NCBI RefSeq assembly: GCF_023016525.1
Contig: NZ_JALKCG010000001.1
Location: 620,001 to 684,000 of the forward strand
DNA: 64,000 bases
Source of the DNA: Ancylobacter koreensis
GTDB taxonomy: Bacteria > Pseudomonadota > Alphaproteobacteria > Rhizobiales > Xanthobacteraceae
Direction of reading: 5' to 3'
Part shown: piece by piece, positions 45,868 through 58,579 of the stretch
Numbering within the stretch: position 1 is the stretch's first letter
Layout: each line of letters begins with the position of its first letter
The notes under the pieces: generated by a model
Database searches by the model: none
Seen by the model: the letters and a program-made list of their open reading frames with translations, nothing else
Told to the model about the DNA's origin: nothing
Position numbers and translations under genes: made by a program

Positions 45868-46761
45868 ATGACCGCTGACATTATCGACGACCACGCCAAG
45901 GCCCGCGTGCTGGTGCAGGCGCTGCCGCACATGCAGCGCTACGACGACGCGGTCATCGTGGTGAAATATGGCGGCCACGCCATGGGCGACGAGCAGGTGG
46001 CGCGCGACTTCGCGCAGGATATCGTGCTGCTCGAACAGTCCGGCGTGAACCCGGTCGTGGTGCATGGCGGCGGCCCGCAGATCGGCGCCATGCTGGCCAA
46101 GCTCGGCATCAAGTCGGAATTCGCTGCGGGCCTGCGCATCACCGACAAGGCCACCGTCGAGATCGTCGAGATGGTGCTGGCCGGCTCGATCAACAAATCC
46201 CTTGTCGGCTTCATCAACGAGGCGGGCGGCAAGGCGCTCGGCCTGTCCGGCAAGGACGGCAACATGGTGATCGCCTCCAAGGTCACGCGCTCGGTGCGCG
46301 ATCCGGCGTCGAACGCCGAGCAGGAGATCGACCTCGGCTTCGTCGGCGAGCCGGAGACGGTGGACACCACGGTGCTCGACCAGATCCTCGGCCGCGAGCT
46401 GATCCCGGTGCTCGCCCCCGTCGCCACCGGCAAGGACGGTGGCACCTTCAACGTCAACGCCGACACTTTCGCGGGCGCCATCGCCGGCGCGCTCGGCGCC
46501 AAGCGGCTGCTGCTGCTGACCGACGTGCCCGGCGTGCTCGACGCGAACAAGCAGCTCATCAAGGAGCTGACCATCGCGCAGGCGCGCGCGCTGATCGCCG
46601 ACGGCACCATCTCCGGCGGCATGATTCCGAAGGTGGAGACCTGCATCTACGCGCTGGAGCAGGGTGTCGAGGGGGTGGTGATCCTCGACGGCAAGGTGCC
46701 CCATTCCGTGCTGCTGGAGCTGCTGACCGACCACGGCGCCGGCACGCTGATCCGGCCCTGA
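45868..46761 (+). CDS. argB: acetylglutamate kinase
   Basis: A 297-residue amino acid kinase catalysing the second step of arginine synthesis. [15 protein letters not shown] (phosphate loop), [14 protein letters not shown] and [20 protein letters not shown] are the substrate- and ATP-binding blocks, and [17 protein letters not shown] closes the protein. The N-terminal helix that mediates hexamerisation and arginine inhibition is present (about residues 1-28). The ATG at 45868 is the first family-like start. A HAD gene follows 10 nt later. Confidence 0.96.
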   Translation: MTADIIDDHAKARVLVQALPHMQRYDDAVIVVKYGGHAMGDEQVARDFAQDIVLLEQSGVNPVVVHGGGPQIGAMLAKLGIKSEFAAGLRITDKATVEIVEMVLAGSINKSLVGFINEAGGKALGLSGKDGNMVIASKVTRSVRDPASNAEQEIDLGFVGEPETVDTTVLDQILGRELIPVLAPVATGKDGGTFNVNADTFAGAIAGALGAKRLLLLTDVPGVLDANKQLIKELTIAQARALIADGTISGGMIPKVETCIYALEQGVEGVVILDGKVPHSVLLELLTDHGAGTLIRP

Positions 46762-46771
46762 GGCGCGCGCC

Positions 46772-47485
46772 GTGACCTCATTGCCGGCACCGCGCCCGGT
46801 CGATTTCACCCGGGTGGATACCTGGGTGTTCGACCTCGACAACACGCTCTACCCGCCGGGCCTCGACCTGTGGCGGCAGATCGACCTGCGCATGCGCAGC
46901 TACATCGCCGACTATCTCGGGGTCTCGCTGGACGAGGCTTTCGCGCTGCAGAAGGGTTATTACCGCAAATACGGCACCTCGCTGCGCGGGCTGATGATCG
47001 AGCACGGCATGGACCCGGACCCGTTCCTCGCCCATGCGCACGCCATCGACCTCGTCTCGCTCGATCCGGCGCCGGAACTGGGCGAGGCGCTCGGCGCGCT
47101 GCCCGGCCGCAAGCTCGTCTACACCAACGGCTCGCGCGGCCATGCCGCGCAGGTGCTCGACAAGCTCGGTATTTCCGGCCATTTCGCAGATGTGCACGAC
47201 ATCGTCGCCGCCGAGTTCCACCCCAAGCCGCACGAGACCGCCTATCGCGGCTTCCTCGCCCGCTTCGACGTCGATCCGGCCCGCGCGGCGATGTTCGAAG
47301 ACCTCGCGCGCAATCTCGAAGTGCCCGCTCAGCTCGGCATGCGCACCGTGCTCGTGGTGCCGCAGGGCGAGGCGGTCAGCCCGGCCGACCGCGAGGCATG
47401 GGAGCATGAGGGCCGCGACGGGGACCATATCGACGTGGTGACGGACGACCTGACGGCGTTCCTGAATTCGCTGCGCGCCACCTGA
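46772..47485 (+). CDS. pyrimidine 5'-nucleotidase (HAD family)
   Basis: A 237-residue HAD hydrolase of the pyrimidine 5'-nucleotidase (YjjG/SDT1-like) subgroup. Motif I is WVFDLDNTLYPPG, motif II is KLVYTNGSRGHA, motif III is the Lys in FHPKPHETAY and motif IV is AMFEDLARNLEVPA. GTG is the start. It lies 10 nt after argB and upstream of dapD, a common arrangement in Hyphomicrobiales. It dephosphorylates UMP/CMP or related nucleotides; physiological substrate is inferred. Confidence 0.9.
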   Translation: MTSLPAPRPVDFTRVDTWVFDLDNTLYPPGLDLWRQIDLRMRSYIADYLGVSLDEAFALQKGYYRKYGTSLRGLMIEHGMDPDPFLAHAHAIDLVSLDPAPELGEALGALPGRKLVYTNGSRGHAAQVLDKLGISGHFADVHDIVAAEFHPKPHETAYRGFLARFDVDPARAAMFEDLARNLEVPAQLGMRTVLVVPQGEAVSPADREAWEHEGRDGDHIDVVTDDLTAFLNSLRAT

Positions 47486-47551
47486 GCCACATCCCCGTTG
47501 ACAGAAGCCGCCCGCGACCGGACAAGACGCCCCGGACAGCGGGAGAATGAC

Positions 47552-48394
<843 letters not shown>

Positions 48395-48423
48395 GCGCCG
48401 GTTCCGCACGCTCCCGCTTGACC

Positions 48424-48525
48424 GTCATCCCGGCCGAAGCGTAGCGAAGAGCCGGGATCGCTTGCGGCATCCGGACATGCCACCGGCACGCGATCCCGGA
48501 TCGGCCTGCGGCCGTCCGGGATGAC
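48424..48525. repeat. pair of type-B palindromic repeats between dapD and dapE
   Basis: A unit GTCATCCCGGCCGAAGCG..AGCCGGGATCGC (48424-48461) is followed by an opposed variant, GCGATCCCGGATCGGC..GCCGTCCGGGATGAC (48490-48525). Each forms a long hairpin within the dap operon. Confidence 0.85.
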
Positions 48526-48558
48526 GACGGCAGAAGGGCTGGACAGAGGAGACGAGGC

Positions 48559-49755
48559 ATGCCCGAGGCGATCAAGGCCGATCCCGTCGAGATCCTGCGC
48601 AACCTCATACGCTGCCCCTCGGTGACGCCGGAGGAGGGCGGCGCGCTCGCCCTGCTCGACGCCCTGCTTTCCAATGCCGGCTTCACCACCCACCGGGTGA
48701 AGCTGACCGCGCCCGACACGTCCGATGTCGAGAACCTCTACGCCCGCTTCGGCACGCGGGGCCCCAATCTGTGCTTCGCCGGCCATACCGACGTGGTGCC
48801 GCCCGGCGACCCCGCGCACTGGCGCTTTCCTCCTTTTGAAGGCGCCATCCAGGACGGGCTGATCTACGGGCGCGGCGCGGTCGACATGAAGGGCGGGGTC
48901 GCGGCCTTCATCGCCGCCGGCCTCGATTTCGCGGCGGCGCACGACAACGACCCCGAAAATGCCGTCCTGCCGGGCTCCATCTCCTTCCTGATCACCGGCG
49001 ACGAGGAAGGCCCGGCCATCAACGGCACCGAGAAGCTGCTGCGCTGGCTCGCCGACCGCGACGAGCGCATCGACCATTGCGTGCTGGGGGAGCCGTCCTC
49101 GCGCGCGGCGCTGGGCGACATGGTGAAGATCGGCCGGCGCGGCTCGCTTTCGGGCACGCTCACCGTGCACGGCAAGCAGGGCCATGTCGGCTACCCCCAC
49201 CTCGCCGAGAACCCGATCCCCGGCATGGTGCGGCTGCTCGCCGGGCTGAAGGCCGAGCCGCTGGACGGCGGCAACGCGCATTTCCAGGCGTCGAATCTCG
49301 AAGTCGTCTCCGTCGATGTCGGCAATCCCGCCTTCAACGTCATCCCGGCGCAGGCGCAGGCGCGCTTCAACATCCGCTTCAACGATCTGTGGACGCCGGC
49401 GACGCTTGCCGCCGAGATCGAGCGCCGGCTGACGGCGGCGGCCGGCAACGAGGTGCGCTTCAGCGTCGCCTTCGAGGCGCGCTCCTCCGACAGCTTCCTC
49501 ACCGCGCCGGGCGAGTTCGTCGATCTGGTGGTGGATGCCATCGCCGGGGCGACGGGCCGGCGGCCGGAGCTGTCCACCACCGGCGGCACGTCGGACGCGC
49601 GCTTCATCAAGGATTACTGCCCGGTGATCGAGTTCGGGCTGGTCGGCACCACCATGCATGCGGTGGACGAATCGACCCCCGTCGACGAGGTGCGCGCGCT
49701 CGCCCGCGTCTATGCCGGCATGATCGGGCGCTACTTCGCCGCCTTCGGACGCTGA
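48559..49755 (+). CDS. dapE: succinyl-diaminopimelate desuccinylase
   Basis: A 398-residue dizinc M20A peptidase producing L,L-diaminopimelate for lysine and peptidoglycan. Metal ligands and catalytic residues are in [44 protein letters not shown] and the C-terminal TMHAVDE region. The dimerisation domain includes [16 protein letters not shown]. The 164-nt gap from dapD is filled by palindromic repeats. Confidence 0.97.
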   Translation: MPEAIKADPVEILRNLIRCPSVTPEEGGALALLDALLSNAGFTTHRVKLTAPDTSDVENLYARFGTRGPNLCFAGHTDVVPPGDPAHWRFPPFEGAIQDGLIYGRGAVDMKGGVAAFIAAGLDFAAAHDNDPENAVLPGSISFLITGDEEGPAINGTEKLLRWLADRDERIDHCVLGEPSSRAALGDMVKIGRRGSLSGTLTVHGKQGHVGYPHLAENPIPGMVRLLAGLKAEPLDGGNAHFQASNLEVVSVDVGNPAFNVIPAQAQARFNIRFNDLWTPATLAAEIERRLTAAAGNEVRFSVAFEARSSDSFLTAPGEFVDLVVDAIAGATGRRPELSTTGGTSDARFIKDYCPVIEFGLVGTTMHAVDESTPVDEVRALARVYAGMIGRYFAAFGR

Positions 49756-49771
49756 GGGTTCGCGCGGCGCC

Positions 49772-50041
49772 CTATTTCGGCGCCGGCGCGCCCGAGCGCG
49801 TGCCGGAGACATTGGTCGAGTAGAGGTCCGTCTGCACCCCGCCGCTCACCTTCACGCAGGTCGAGCCGCCCGCCACGCGGGCAAAGCCCGGACCGAAGGA
49901 CGCGCAGAACGGATCGGGCTTGGGCGGGTTGGACGGCGGCGGCGGATTGCCGGCGAAGGCCGGTGCGGCGCCCGCCAGCAGGGTGACGAGAAGCGCCGCG
50001 CCGGCGGCTCTGGACAAAGTGCGGTGCGTTGCGGCCTGCAT
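49772..50041 (-). CDS. small exported protein with a porin-like N-terminal motif
   Basis: An 89-residue protein with a signal peptide ([20 protein letters not shown]). The mature part reads [34 protein letters not shown], closely recalling the first periplasmic turn and strand of rhizobial porins (CxxYGxGFYYIPGTDTCIKIGG). The beta-barrel that normally follows is absent, so it is either a porin-derived small protein or a decayed porin 5' end. The two Cys can form the same disulfide. Confidence 0.6.
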   Translation of the reverse strand: MQAATHRTLSRAAGAALLVTLLAGAAPAFAGNPPPPSNPPKPDPFCASFGPGFARVAGGSTCVKVSGGVQTDLYSTNVSGTRSGAPAPK

Positions 50042-50184
50042 GCGCGTCTCCCGTGCCGAGGTTGCGGAATCGGGCGTCGAAATCTCGGGTGCCGAAATCT
50101 CGGTTCCGATTGCGGCTCCAATCGGGCGGCGCCTGTTCTACACTCCCCGCGCCCTCGTGCCGATCACTTCATGGAGCCCGCCAA

Positions 50185-50637
50185 ATGGAGCCCGCGACGT
50201 CCGCGATCCGCCCCGTCCTTGCGGCCAGCACCGCCGTCTTCCATGAGGGGCGCGTGCTGCTGGCGCGGCGCGGCAAGGCGCCCTCGCTCGGCCTGTGGAC
50301 CCTGCCGGGCGGGCGCGTCGAGCCGGGCGAGACGCTGGCGGACGCCGCCGCCCGCGAGGTGCGCGAGGAGGTGGGCGTCGACTGCGCCGTGCTCGGCGTG
50401 GCCGGCGCGCTCGACATCATCCAGCACGACGCGGCGGGCGCACTCGCCGCCCATTTCGTCGTGGTGAGCCATGCCGCGCGCTGGATCGTCGGCGAGCCCG
50501 CCACCGGGCCGGAGGCGGCCGAGGTCGGCTGGTTCGAGCCGGACGCCCTGCCAGCGGAGACCACGCCGGGCCTTCAAGGCATCGTCGACGCGGCCGTGCT
50601 GGTCGTTCAGGCGATGGAGGGGCCGGACGCGATGTGA
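50185..50637 (+). CDS. Nudix hydrolase
   Basis: A 150-residue Nudix protein. The complete box GX5EX7REUXEEXGU is [20 protein letters not shown] followed by EVGVD. It starts close to a (A/S)[15 protein letters not shown] beginning typical of ADP-ribose or nucleotide-diphosphate hydrolases. The substrate is unknown. The next gene follows at 76 nt. Confidence 0.88.
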   Translation: MEPATSAIRPVLAASTAVFHEGRVLLARRGKAPSLGLWTLPGGRVEPGETLADAAAREVREEVGVDCAVLGVAGALDIIQHDAAGALAAHFVVVSHAARWIVGEPATGPEAAEVGWFEPDALPAETTPGLQGIVDAAVLVVQAMEGPDAM

Positions 50638-50713
50638 TCTGTCCGCGCGGCGTTTTCGCGCCCGCACGCGGGACCTCTTGACGCCCGCGCGGGCGCGGCG
50701 CACCACAGCGGCC

Positions 50714-51151
50714 ATGATGCTCGCGGTTCTCAGGCTTCAGTCGTTCCGGCGCGGCGTGCGCGCGGCGCTCCTGCTTGGCCTTGTCGCCGGGGTGCCGGCC
50801 GTCGCTTTTGCCCCCCCCGCCGCCGCACAGTCGACGCAGGGCGGCGCCCCGCCCTATGAGGGCGACCTGCTGCGGCTCTCCGAAATCCTCGGCGCGCTGC
50901 ATTATCTGCGCCCGCTCTGCGGGGCGGGCGAGGCGACGCGCTGGCGCGACGAGATGCAGGGCCTGGTGGACCTCGAAGCGCCCTCCGGCGACCGGCGCGG
51001 CCAGCTCATCAGCGCCTTCAACAACGGCTATGACAGCTACAAGCAGGTCTACCGGAGCTGCACGCCCTCGGCCGAGCTCGCCAGCCAGCGTTATCTCGAA
51101 ACGGGCGCCAAGCTCTCGCGTGACATCGCCGCCCGCTACGGCAGCAACTAG
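50714..51151 (+). CDS. TIGR02301 family exported protein
   Basis: A 145-residue protein with a signal peptide (ALLLGLVAGVPAVAFAPPAA, cleavage near AAA-QST). The mature domain PPYEGDLLRLSEILGALHYL, RPLCGAGEATRWRDEMQGL and FNNGYDSYKQVYRSC matches TIGR02301, a conserved alphaproteobacterial periplasmic family of unknown function with two conserved Cys. Confidence 0.85.
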   Translation: MMLAVLRLQSFRRGVRAALLLGLVAGVPAVAFAPPAAAQSTQGGAPPYEGDLLRLSEILGALHYLRPLCGAGEATRWRDEMQGLVDLEAPSGDRRGQLISAFNNGYDSYKQVYRSCTPSAELASQRYLETGAKLSRDIAARYGSN

Positions 51152-51305
51152 TCGGACGGGGCGGCCGCGTGGCGCGGTACGATTGCGCGCCGCTGTCACT
51201 TTTTTGCCGCGGCATATTAACCGTCCTTCAATTCTTGGGCGGACCGGGCGAATCCTCGTGTTAATGTCTTTTCAAGGCGCGTCGCCCGCACGCGGAGGAT
51301 CCGTT

Positions 51306-51578
51306 TTGTCCCAGCTTCCCGAAACGCTCGACATCGACGACAAGGCCGACCAGGCCCATGAGGACGAGCGTCACGCGGCGCTCGCCTATCTCGACGAGGC
51401 GTGGAACGAGGCGGTCTATGACGGTCTCGACGAGGATTGCCTGGCGCAGGCGGCGCTGTTCACCGCCATCCGCTCCATGGTCGCCACCTATGGCGAGGAA
51501 GCCGCCGCCGGCTTTGCCGAGCGTCTGGCCGGGCGCATCCGCGCCGGCGAATATACCGTGCCCTTCAACCGCCAGTAA
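51306..51578 (+). CDS. conserved hypothetical acidic protein with a TTG start
   Basis: A 90-residue acidic helical protein (ETLDIDDKADQAHEDERHAA, LAYLDEAWNEAVYDGLDEDC, YGEEAAAGFAERLAGRIRAG). TTG at 51306 is favoured because GGAGG lies exactly 7 nt upstream; the in-frame ATG at 51264 has no ribosome site and its extra 14 residues look non-conserved. Function is unknown; no domain is recognised. Confidence 0.7.
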   Translation: MSQLPETLDIDDKADQAHEDERHAALAYLDEAWNEAVYDGLDEDCLAQAALFTAIRSMVATYGEEAAAGFAERLAGRIRAGEYTVPFNRQ

Positions 51579-51703
51579 GACGGCGGTACGGCTCGTTTCC
51601 CGACATTCGGCCTGATGCGGCGCCTGAACGGGCGACCGCGCGAGTTGCGCCCGCCAGAGCGGGTTCGACGCGCCGGCCTTCGCGCACGCCACCTCGCAAC
51701 GGC

Positions 51704-51735
51704 AAAAGGCGCGGCGACTTCCGTCACCGCGCCTT
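51704..51735 (-). terminator. rho-independent terminator of rpsU
   Basis: On the minus strand AAGGCGCGG, a 12-nt loop and CCGCGCCTT is followed by TT (a four-T run in all), 47 nt past the rpsU stop codon. A second small hairpin (GGTTCCG/CGGAACC, 51757-51774) lies nearer the gene. The 204-nt gap holds nothing else. Confidence 0.8.
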
Positions 51736-51782
51736 GCCAATCGCCGTGCCTTGAGGGGTTCCGCGTGCGGAACCGTCGCCTC

Positions 51783-52022
51783 TCAGCGGGCGCCCATCAC
51801 CGGCTTGGGCTTGGAGGGGATCAGACCCTCGCGCTGGGCGCGCTTGCGGGCCAGCTTGCGGGCGCGGCGGACAGCCTCGGCCTCTTCGCGGGCGCGCTTC
51901 TCGGAGGGCTTCTCGTAGTGACCGCGCAGCTTCATCTCGCGGAAAATGCCCTCGCGCTGCATCTTCTTCTTCAGCGCCTTCAGGGCCTGATCGACATTGT
52001 TGTCCCGAACGAGAACCTGCAC
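51783..52022 (-). CDS. rpsU: 30S ribosomal protein S21
   Basis: A 79-residue S21. The start is GTG ([19 protein letters not shown]), giving [17 protein letters not shown], the family N-terminus. The basic C-terminal half [20 protein letters not shown] and [15 protein letters not shown] is typical of the longer alphaproteobacterial S21. It acts in mRNA selection on the 30S subunit. Confidence 0.97.
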   Translation of the reverse strand: MQVLVRDNNVDQALKALKKKMQREGIFREMKLRGHYEKPSEKRAREEAEAVRRARKLARKRAQREGLIPSKPKPVMGAR

Positions 52023-52180
52023 GTGTAACCCTCTTCGTGCTTCGCGGTGCCGCGCATGCGTTGAATTCTGGCGACCGGTGCGGCCCCCTGCGCGGGCGCA
52101 GGATGGCGGGCTGCCGGTCAAGGTGAGCGCACTTAGCAGAATGCGGCCGGCTTGTCCACCGTGCGCACGGCCGGGGCGGC

Positions 52181-52801
52181 CTACAGGCCCTGTATGATGA
52201 TCGCCTCGGCCACCGCCGCCTTCTGGCGGATGGCGAGCGCCGCCTGATATTCGGGCGAGCGATAGGCGGCGAGCGCGGTCTCATAGTCCTTGAAAGCGAG
52301 CACGACATTGCGCGAACGCGCCGGCCCGTACACCGCTTCATGGCGCCCGCCGCGCACCAGGAACCAGCCCTGATATTTGCGCACCGCCAGCGCGTCGGCG
52401 GTGATGTAGCCCTTGTAGGTTTCCGGGTCGTGCACGTCGATGCGCATCACCCAGTAGGCGGCGCCCGGCCCTTCCGGCGGGCCGGAGACGAGGCCGGCGG
52501 CCGGCTGGTCGCCCTCATAGCCCTCGATCACCAGATGGTCGCCCTCGGAATGGGCGACGCGGTGGGTGTAGGCGGCCTGATATTCGGGCGAATGGAAGCA
52601 GGCGAGGGCGGTCTCGTAATCTTTGAATTCCACGACAACGTTGCGCGAGCGCGAGACCCCTTCCACCGCCTCGAAGGCGCCGCCCTGCGCCAGCATGCGG
52701 CCGCCGAAAGCGGCGATGGTCGGCAGCGCGCCCTGCAGATACGGCTTGTAGCCGTCGGCATCGGTCACATCGAGGCGGCTGATCCAGTAGCCCTTGGCCA
52801 T
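52181..52801 (-). CDS. tandem DUF1330 protein
   Basis: A 206-residue protein made of two DUF1330 (dimeric alpha/beta barrel) domains, about residues 1-100 and 112-206. The block [20 protein letters not shown] with SPEYQAA in the first half recurs as [20 protein letters not shown] with SPEYQAA in the second. Single-domain relatives form dimers, so this protein is an internal duplication that builds the dimer in one chain. Function is unknown. Confidence 0.9.
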   Translation of the reverse strand: MAKGYWISRLDVTDADGYKPYLQGALPTIAAFGGRMLAQGGAFEAVEGVSRSRNVVVEFKDYETALACFHSPEYQAAYTHRVAHSEGDHLVIEGYEGDQPAAGLVSGPPEGPGAAYWVMRIDVHDPETYKGYITADALAVRKYQGWFLVRGGRHEAVYGPARSRNVVLAFKDYETALAAYRSPEYQAALAIRQKAAVAEAIIIQGL

Positions 52802-52821
52802 TCGTCTTTCCTTCGTGTCGT

Positions 52822-53538
52822 TCAGGACGTGGCGAGCGCCCGCGCGATCTCGGCCTGCACGGCCCGCGCGGCCGCCGCCGGGTCGGGCGAGGCGACGATC
52901 GGGCGGCCGACCACGAGATGGTCGGCGCCGGCGCGGATGGCGGCGAAGGGCGTGGCGATGCGCTTCTGGTCGCCCGCCGCCGCCCCGTCCGGCCGCACAC
53001 CGGGCGTCACGATGGCGCCCTTCGCTCCCAGCGCGGCGCGCACCGATGCCGCGTCGGTCGGCGCGCAGACGATGCCGTCTATGCCGATCTCGCGCGCCAA
53101 CGCCACACGGCGCGCCACGGTGGAGGCGACGTCGCCGCGATAGCCGGCTTCGTCGAGGTCGGCGTCGTCATAGGAGGTGAGGACGGTGACGGCGAGGATG
53201 CGCAGCGGGCTGGCGCCCTTGCCTTCCATCGCCGCACGCATGGTCTGGGGATAGGCGTGCACCGTGGCGAAGGACGCGCCGAGCGCGGCGAGGCTCGCCA
53301 CCCCGCGCGCCACCGTGTTGCCGATGTCGTGCAGCTTGAAGTCGATGAACACCTTCTTGCCGTCGCCGATCAGTTCGCGGGCGAAGCCCAGCCCTCCGGC
53401 GAAGCCGAGCTCGTAGCCGATCTTGTAGAAGCTCACCGTGTCGCCGAGGCGTGCAACGACGCTTTCCGCCGCCCCGACCGAGGCGAGGTCGAGCGCGACG
53501 ATCAGCCGGTCTCGCGGATCGGGAAGGGGCGCGCTCAT
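52822..53538 (-). CDS. pyrF: orotidine 5'-phosphate decarboxylase
   Basis: A 238-residue enzyme of the last UMP-forming step. The catalytic DxKxxDI motif lies in [16 protein letters not shown] (about residues 61-76). [17 protein letters not shown] starts the barrel, and [12 protein letters not shown] and [15 protein letters not shown] bind phosphate. It sits 20 nt upstream of the DUF1330 gene, so the two may be co-transcribed. Confidence 0.96.
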   Translation of the reverse strand: MSAPLPDPRDRLIVALDLASVGAAESVVARLGDTVSFYKIGYELGFAGGLGFARELIGDGKKVFIDFKLHDIGNTVARGVASLAALGASFATVHAYPQTMRAAMEGKGASPLRILAVTVLTSYDDADLDEAGYRGDVASTVARRVALAREIGIDGIVCAPTDAASVRAALGAKGAIVTPGVRPDGAAAGDQKRIATPFAAIRAGADHLVVGRPIVASPDPAAAARAVQAEIARALATS

Positions 53539-53555
53539 CGAGAGGTCTCCGCGGC

Positions 53556-54137
53556 TCAGGCGCGCAGACCAGCCCTGAGCGCCGCCTGCTCGATAAGCGT
53601 AGTCAGCACGGCGCGCAACCTCTCCAGCGCCCGGCCGTCCTTGAAGCCGCCATCGGAATCGAAGGCGCCGGCGGCACCCGCCACCATCACCTGCTCGGCG
53701 AGCACGAGGCTGTTGAGCCCGAGCGCCAGCGTCTGGCGCAGCGACATCGAGGCGCGGTAGCCCCCGAGCCCGCCCGGCGAGGTGGAGCCGATGGCGTAGA
53801 CCGGGCCCTTGAACGGGTCGCCCTCGCCCTTGGCGCGGCTTGCCCAGTCGATGGCGTTCTTCAGCAGCGGCGGCAGGCCGGCATTGTATTCCGGGGTCAC
53901 GAGGAACACGCCGTCGGCGCGCGCGAGCTGGTCGCGCAGCTTGCGCGCCGCCTCGGGCACGCCCTCTTCGGCTTCCAGATCGCCGTCATAGATCGGCATC
54001 GGGTAGTCGGCGAGCGAGAGCAGCACCGGCTCGCATTCCATCAGCGCGAGCTCGCGGGCGGCGAGCGCGGCGAGGGCGGCCGAGAAGGAGCCGGTCCTTA
54101 TGGAGCCGGCAAAGGTCACGATCCTCGGGGGTCGCAT
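53556..54137 (-). CDS. NADPH-dependent FMN reductase family protein
   Basis: A 193-residue flavodoxin-fold protein. The FMN phosphate loop is [17 protein letters not shown] and the flavin-ring motif is [20 protein letters not shown]. The next conserved block is [13 protein letters not shown]. Relatives reduce FMN, quinones or azo compounds. It begins upstream of pyrF with an 18-nt gap and follows pmtA. Confidence 0.92.
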   Translation of the reverse strand: MRPPRIVTFAGSIRTGSFSAALAALAARELALMECEPVLLSLADYPMPIYDGDLEAEEGVPEAARKLRDQLARADGVFLVTPEYNAGLPPLLKNAIDWASRAKGEGDPFKGPVYAIGSTSPGGLGGYRASMSLRQTLALGLNSLVLAEQVMVAGAAGAFDSDGGFKDGRALERLRAVLTTLIEQAALRAGLRA

Positions 54138-54187
54138 CTTTTCCTCCGCGTGTGGGGCCGCGTGGGGGGCGCCGGTGAGCGCGTTGC

Positions 54188-54829
54188 CTATTCGGCGGCG
54201 ACGGCGCTCGGCGCGGTGCCGTCCAGCCCGCGATAGACCCAGACGCGGGCCGGCGGCAGGTTGGCCCAGATCCGCTGGCTGACATGGGCGTCGAAACGCT
54301 CCGGCGCCAGCGGCATGGGCGAGACCACCGCATAGGTGAACTGGATGAAGGGCGCGCGCGGATGCGACAGCTCGAACGCCTGGTCGAGCAGGCTGTAGCG
54401 CTCTTCCACCGGCCGGGTGAACAGCGGCAGGCTGGAGACCACGGCGACCGCGCGATCGGCCAGCGCTCCGCCGATGGTCGCCTTCATGTTGTAGGCGTCA
54501 CCCTGGATCACGGTGGCGGCGGGAAAGCGCGCCCGGAGCATGTTGCAGAATTCCGGATTGTACTCGATCAGTACCAGCCGCTCGGGTGCGATGCCGCGTT
54601 CCACCAGCGCCGTGGTGACCGGGCCGGTGCCCGGCCCGAGCTCGATGACCGGGCCGTCCTGCGCGGGATCGACATAATTGGCCATGGTGCGCGCCAGCGC
54701 CCGGCCGGAGGGCGACACCGCGCCGGTGCGCAGCGGGTCCTGAAGCCAGGAGCGGAGGAAATGGACCTCGTCGGGACGGGGTTTGGTGGCACAGCGCCGC
54801 GAGGCGCGGGAAGCGGGACGGTGCAGCAT
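54188..54829 (-). CDS. pmtA: phospholipid N-methyltransferase PmtA
   Basis: A 213-residue class I SAM-dependent methyltransferase of the rhizobial PmtA type, converting phosphatidylethanolamine stepwise to phosphatidylcholine. FLRSWLQDPLRTGAVSPSGR and the SAM motif VIELGPGTGPVTTALVERGI are diagnostic. LVLIEYNPEFCNMLRARFP and SSLPLFTRPVEERYSLLDQA follow. The 237-nt upstream gap has no recognised promoter. Confidence 0.88.
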   Translation of the reverse strand: MLHRPASRASRRCATKPRPDEVHFLRSWLQDPLRTGAVSPSGRALARTMANYVDPAQDGPVIELGPGTGPVTTALVERGIAPERLVLIEYNPEFCNMLRARFPAATVIQGDAYNMKATIGGALADRAVAVVSSLPLFTRPVEERYSLLDQAFELSHPRAPFIQFTYAVVSPMPLAPERFDAHVSQRIWANLPPARVWVYRGLDGTAPSAVAAE

Positions 54830-55066
54830 GCCAGCGAAGTTCCGATGAGGGCCCGAGAAGGACTACCGAGGCGGGGACGATCTCCGGCAGGGTGGGCCCG
54901 ACCGGAAGTCGAAGCGAATTCAAGACGCCGAGCCCCGCCAGCCCGGTCCGGCACTCCGGTCCGAAAGGCGAGGGCTCTGGCCGGCGAGTCGATGTCCGCG
55001 ACTCTAGAGTGCTTGGCCGGGCATGTTAAGTCCCCGCGATGACAGCGCGATTACGTGCCGCGCGGC

Positions 55067-56200
55067 TCATTCGGCGTCGCCGGCGAAGAAATCCTTCACC
55101 CTGGCGAAGAAGCCGCTCGATTCCGGGTGCGTGTCCTTTGAACATTCGGCGTCGAATTCGGCCAGAAGTTCACGCTGACGGCGCGTCAGATTCTGCGGCG
55201 TCTCGACGACGACCTGCACATACATGTCGCCTCGCGTGCGGCTCCGCAGCACCGGCATACCCTTGCCGCCGAGGCGGAAGCGCTTGCCTGACTGCGTGCC
55301 CTCCGGCACCTTCACCTTGGTGGTCTCGCCGTCGATGGTCGGCACCTCGAAGGAGCCGCCGAGCGCCGCCGCGACCATGGAGATCGGCGCGCGGCAGAAC
55401 AGGTCCGCGCCATCGCGCTGGAAGAAATCGTGCGGGGCGAGCGACAGGAAGATGTAGAGGTCGCCCGGCGGGCCGCCGCGCACGCCGGCTTCGCCCTCAT
55501 TGCCGAGGCGGATGCGGGTGCCGTCCTCGACACCGGCGGGAATGGCGACCTGGAGCGTGCGCTCCCGCGTCGTGCGCCCGGCGCCCGCGCAGGCCGGGCA
55601 GGGGTCCTCGATCACCTGGCCGCGGCCCTGGCAGCTCGGGCAGGTGCGCTCCAGCGTGAAGAAGCCCTGCGCCTGGCGGATGCGCCCGCTGCCCGAGCAG
55701 GTGCGGCAGGTGGTGGGCTGGGTGCCGACCTTGGCGCCGGTGCCCGAGCAGGCCTCGCAGGTGATGGAGGTCGGCAGCCGGATGGTGGCATCCTTGCCGG
55801 CGAAGGCCTCCTCCAGCGTGATTTCCATGTTGTAGCGCAGGTCCGCCCCGCGCTCGCGCCCGCCGCGCCCGCCCCCGCCGCCCCGGCGGTTACCGGCCAT
55901 GCCGAACAGGTCATCGAAAATGTCGGAGAAGGTCGAGGCGAAATCGGCGCCGAAGCCGGGACCGCCGCCCCCGCCCTCGAAGGCGGCATGGCCGAAGCGG
56001 TCATAGGCGGCGCGCTTCTGCGGGTCCTTCAGGCAGTCATAGGCCTCGCTGATCTCCTTGAAACGGAGCTCGGCCTCTTCATTGCCGGGGTTCTTGTCCG
56101 GATGCCACTTCATGGCGAGCTTGCGGTACGAGCTCTTCAGCTCGCCGTCGCTGCAGGTCTTCGTGACCTCAAGAAGTTCGTAATAGTCGCGTTTGGACAT
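55067..56200 (-). CDS. dnaJ: chaperone protein DnaJ
   Basis: A 377-residue type I Hsp40. The J domain (residues 1-70) carries HPD in [11 protein letters not shown] Gly-rich segment follows, then four CxxCxGxG zinc repeats ([40 protein letters not shown]) and the C-terminal substrate-binding domains. It delivers clients to DnaK. It lies 224 nt downstream of dnaK behind a strong hairpin that may lower read-through. Confidence 0.98.
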   Translation of the reverse strand: MSKRDYYELLEVTKTCSDGELKSSYRKLAMKWHPDKNPGNEEAELRFKEISEAYDCLKDPQKRAAYDRFGHAAFEGGGGGPGFGADFASTFSDIFDDLFGMAGNRRGGGGGRGGRERGADLRYNMEITLEEAFAGKDATIRLPTSITCEACSGTGAKVGTQPTTCRTCSGSGRIRQAQGFFTLERTCPSCQGRGQVIEDPCPACAGAGRTTRERTLQVAIPAGVEDGTRIRLGNEGEAGVRGGPPGDLYIFLSLAPHDFFQRDGADLFCRAPISMVAAALGGSFEVPTIDGETTKVKVPEGTQSGKRFRLGGKGMPVLRSRTRGDMYVQVVVETPQNLTRRQRELLAEFDAECSKDTHPESSGFFARVKDFFAGDAE

Positions 56201-56382
56201 GGGTCGGTGTGCCGTCGCATCCTCTGGCGCCGCCGGCGACCCGGCGCGATGGGCCGGCGCGGCGGGCGCGCGGTCCGGTCCGGCATGCAGGAAACCTGCC
56301 GCTTCGCGTCCGGGCGGGGTCTCGCCCCGGGTCGCCGCGTGGCGGCCCGGGGTCGGCCCATGCCGGAATGCCGTACAGAAAT

Positions 56383-56410
56383 CCGCCGCCGGAACGAATC
56401 CCGGCGGCGG
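56383..56410 (-). terminator. hairpin between dnaK and dnaJ
   Basis: A perfect 10-bp stem (CCGCCGCCGG/CCGGCGGCGG) with an 8-nt loop begins 14 nt after the dnaK stop codon and is followed on the minus strand by ATTT. It is probably an attenuator or mRNA processing/stability hairpin that sets the DnaK:DnaJ ratio. Confidence 0.55.
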
Positions 56411-56424
56411 CGTTGGGGCTCAGC

Positions 56425-58320
<1,896 letters not shown>

Positions 58321-58455
58321 ATTGTTTCTCCTTCCGGCAGGCCGGCCGGACCTTCTCGAAGCGTCCTGTGAAGAGTGTCGGGCGATGCCCGCCGCTCCCC
58401 CTTGAACCGGCCCCCAAACAATAGGGTACGGCGCTCAGCGCGCCGTTCGAGGCCG

Positions 58456-58484
58456 ATATAGGGGGCGGCCGTTTCCGCCGCAAG
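58456..58484 (-). promoter_or_regulatory. candidate RpoH (heat-shock) promoter of dnaK
   Basis: Minus strand: CTTG (58484-58481), 15 nt, CCCCCTATAT (58465-58456), resembling CTTGAAA-N11-15-CCCCATAT. The start would be near 58449, leaving a leader of about 130 nt. Confidence 0.5.
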
Positions 58485-58579
58485 AAGCTGCATGCGCTTT
58501 AACAGGGCAAGGCGGGGAGGCGGGCGCGGGGCGTGCACAAAGCGGCGCGCCGCCGGCCCTTTTGCGCCCGGGGCAGGCT

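Noticed and set aside
50079-50106. Short direct repeat CCGAAATCTCGG-like before the Nudix gene
   Set aside because: Only two imperfect copies of about 12 bp. Not distinguishable from chance.
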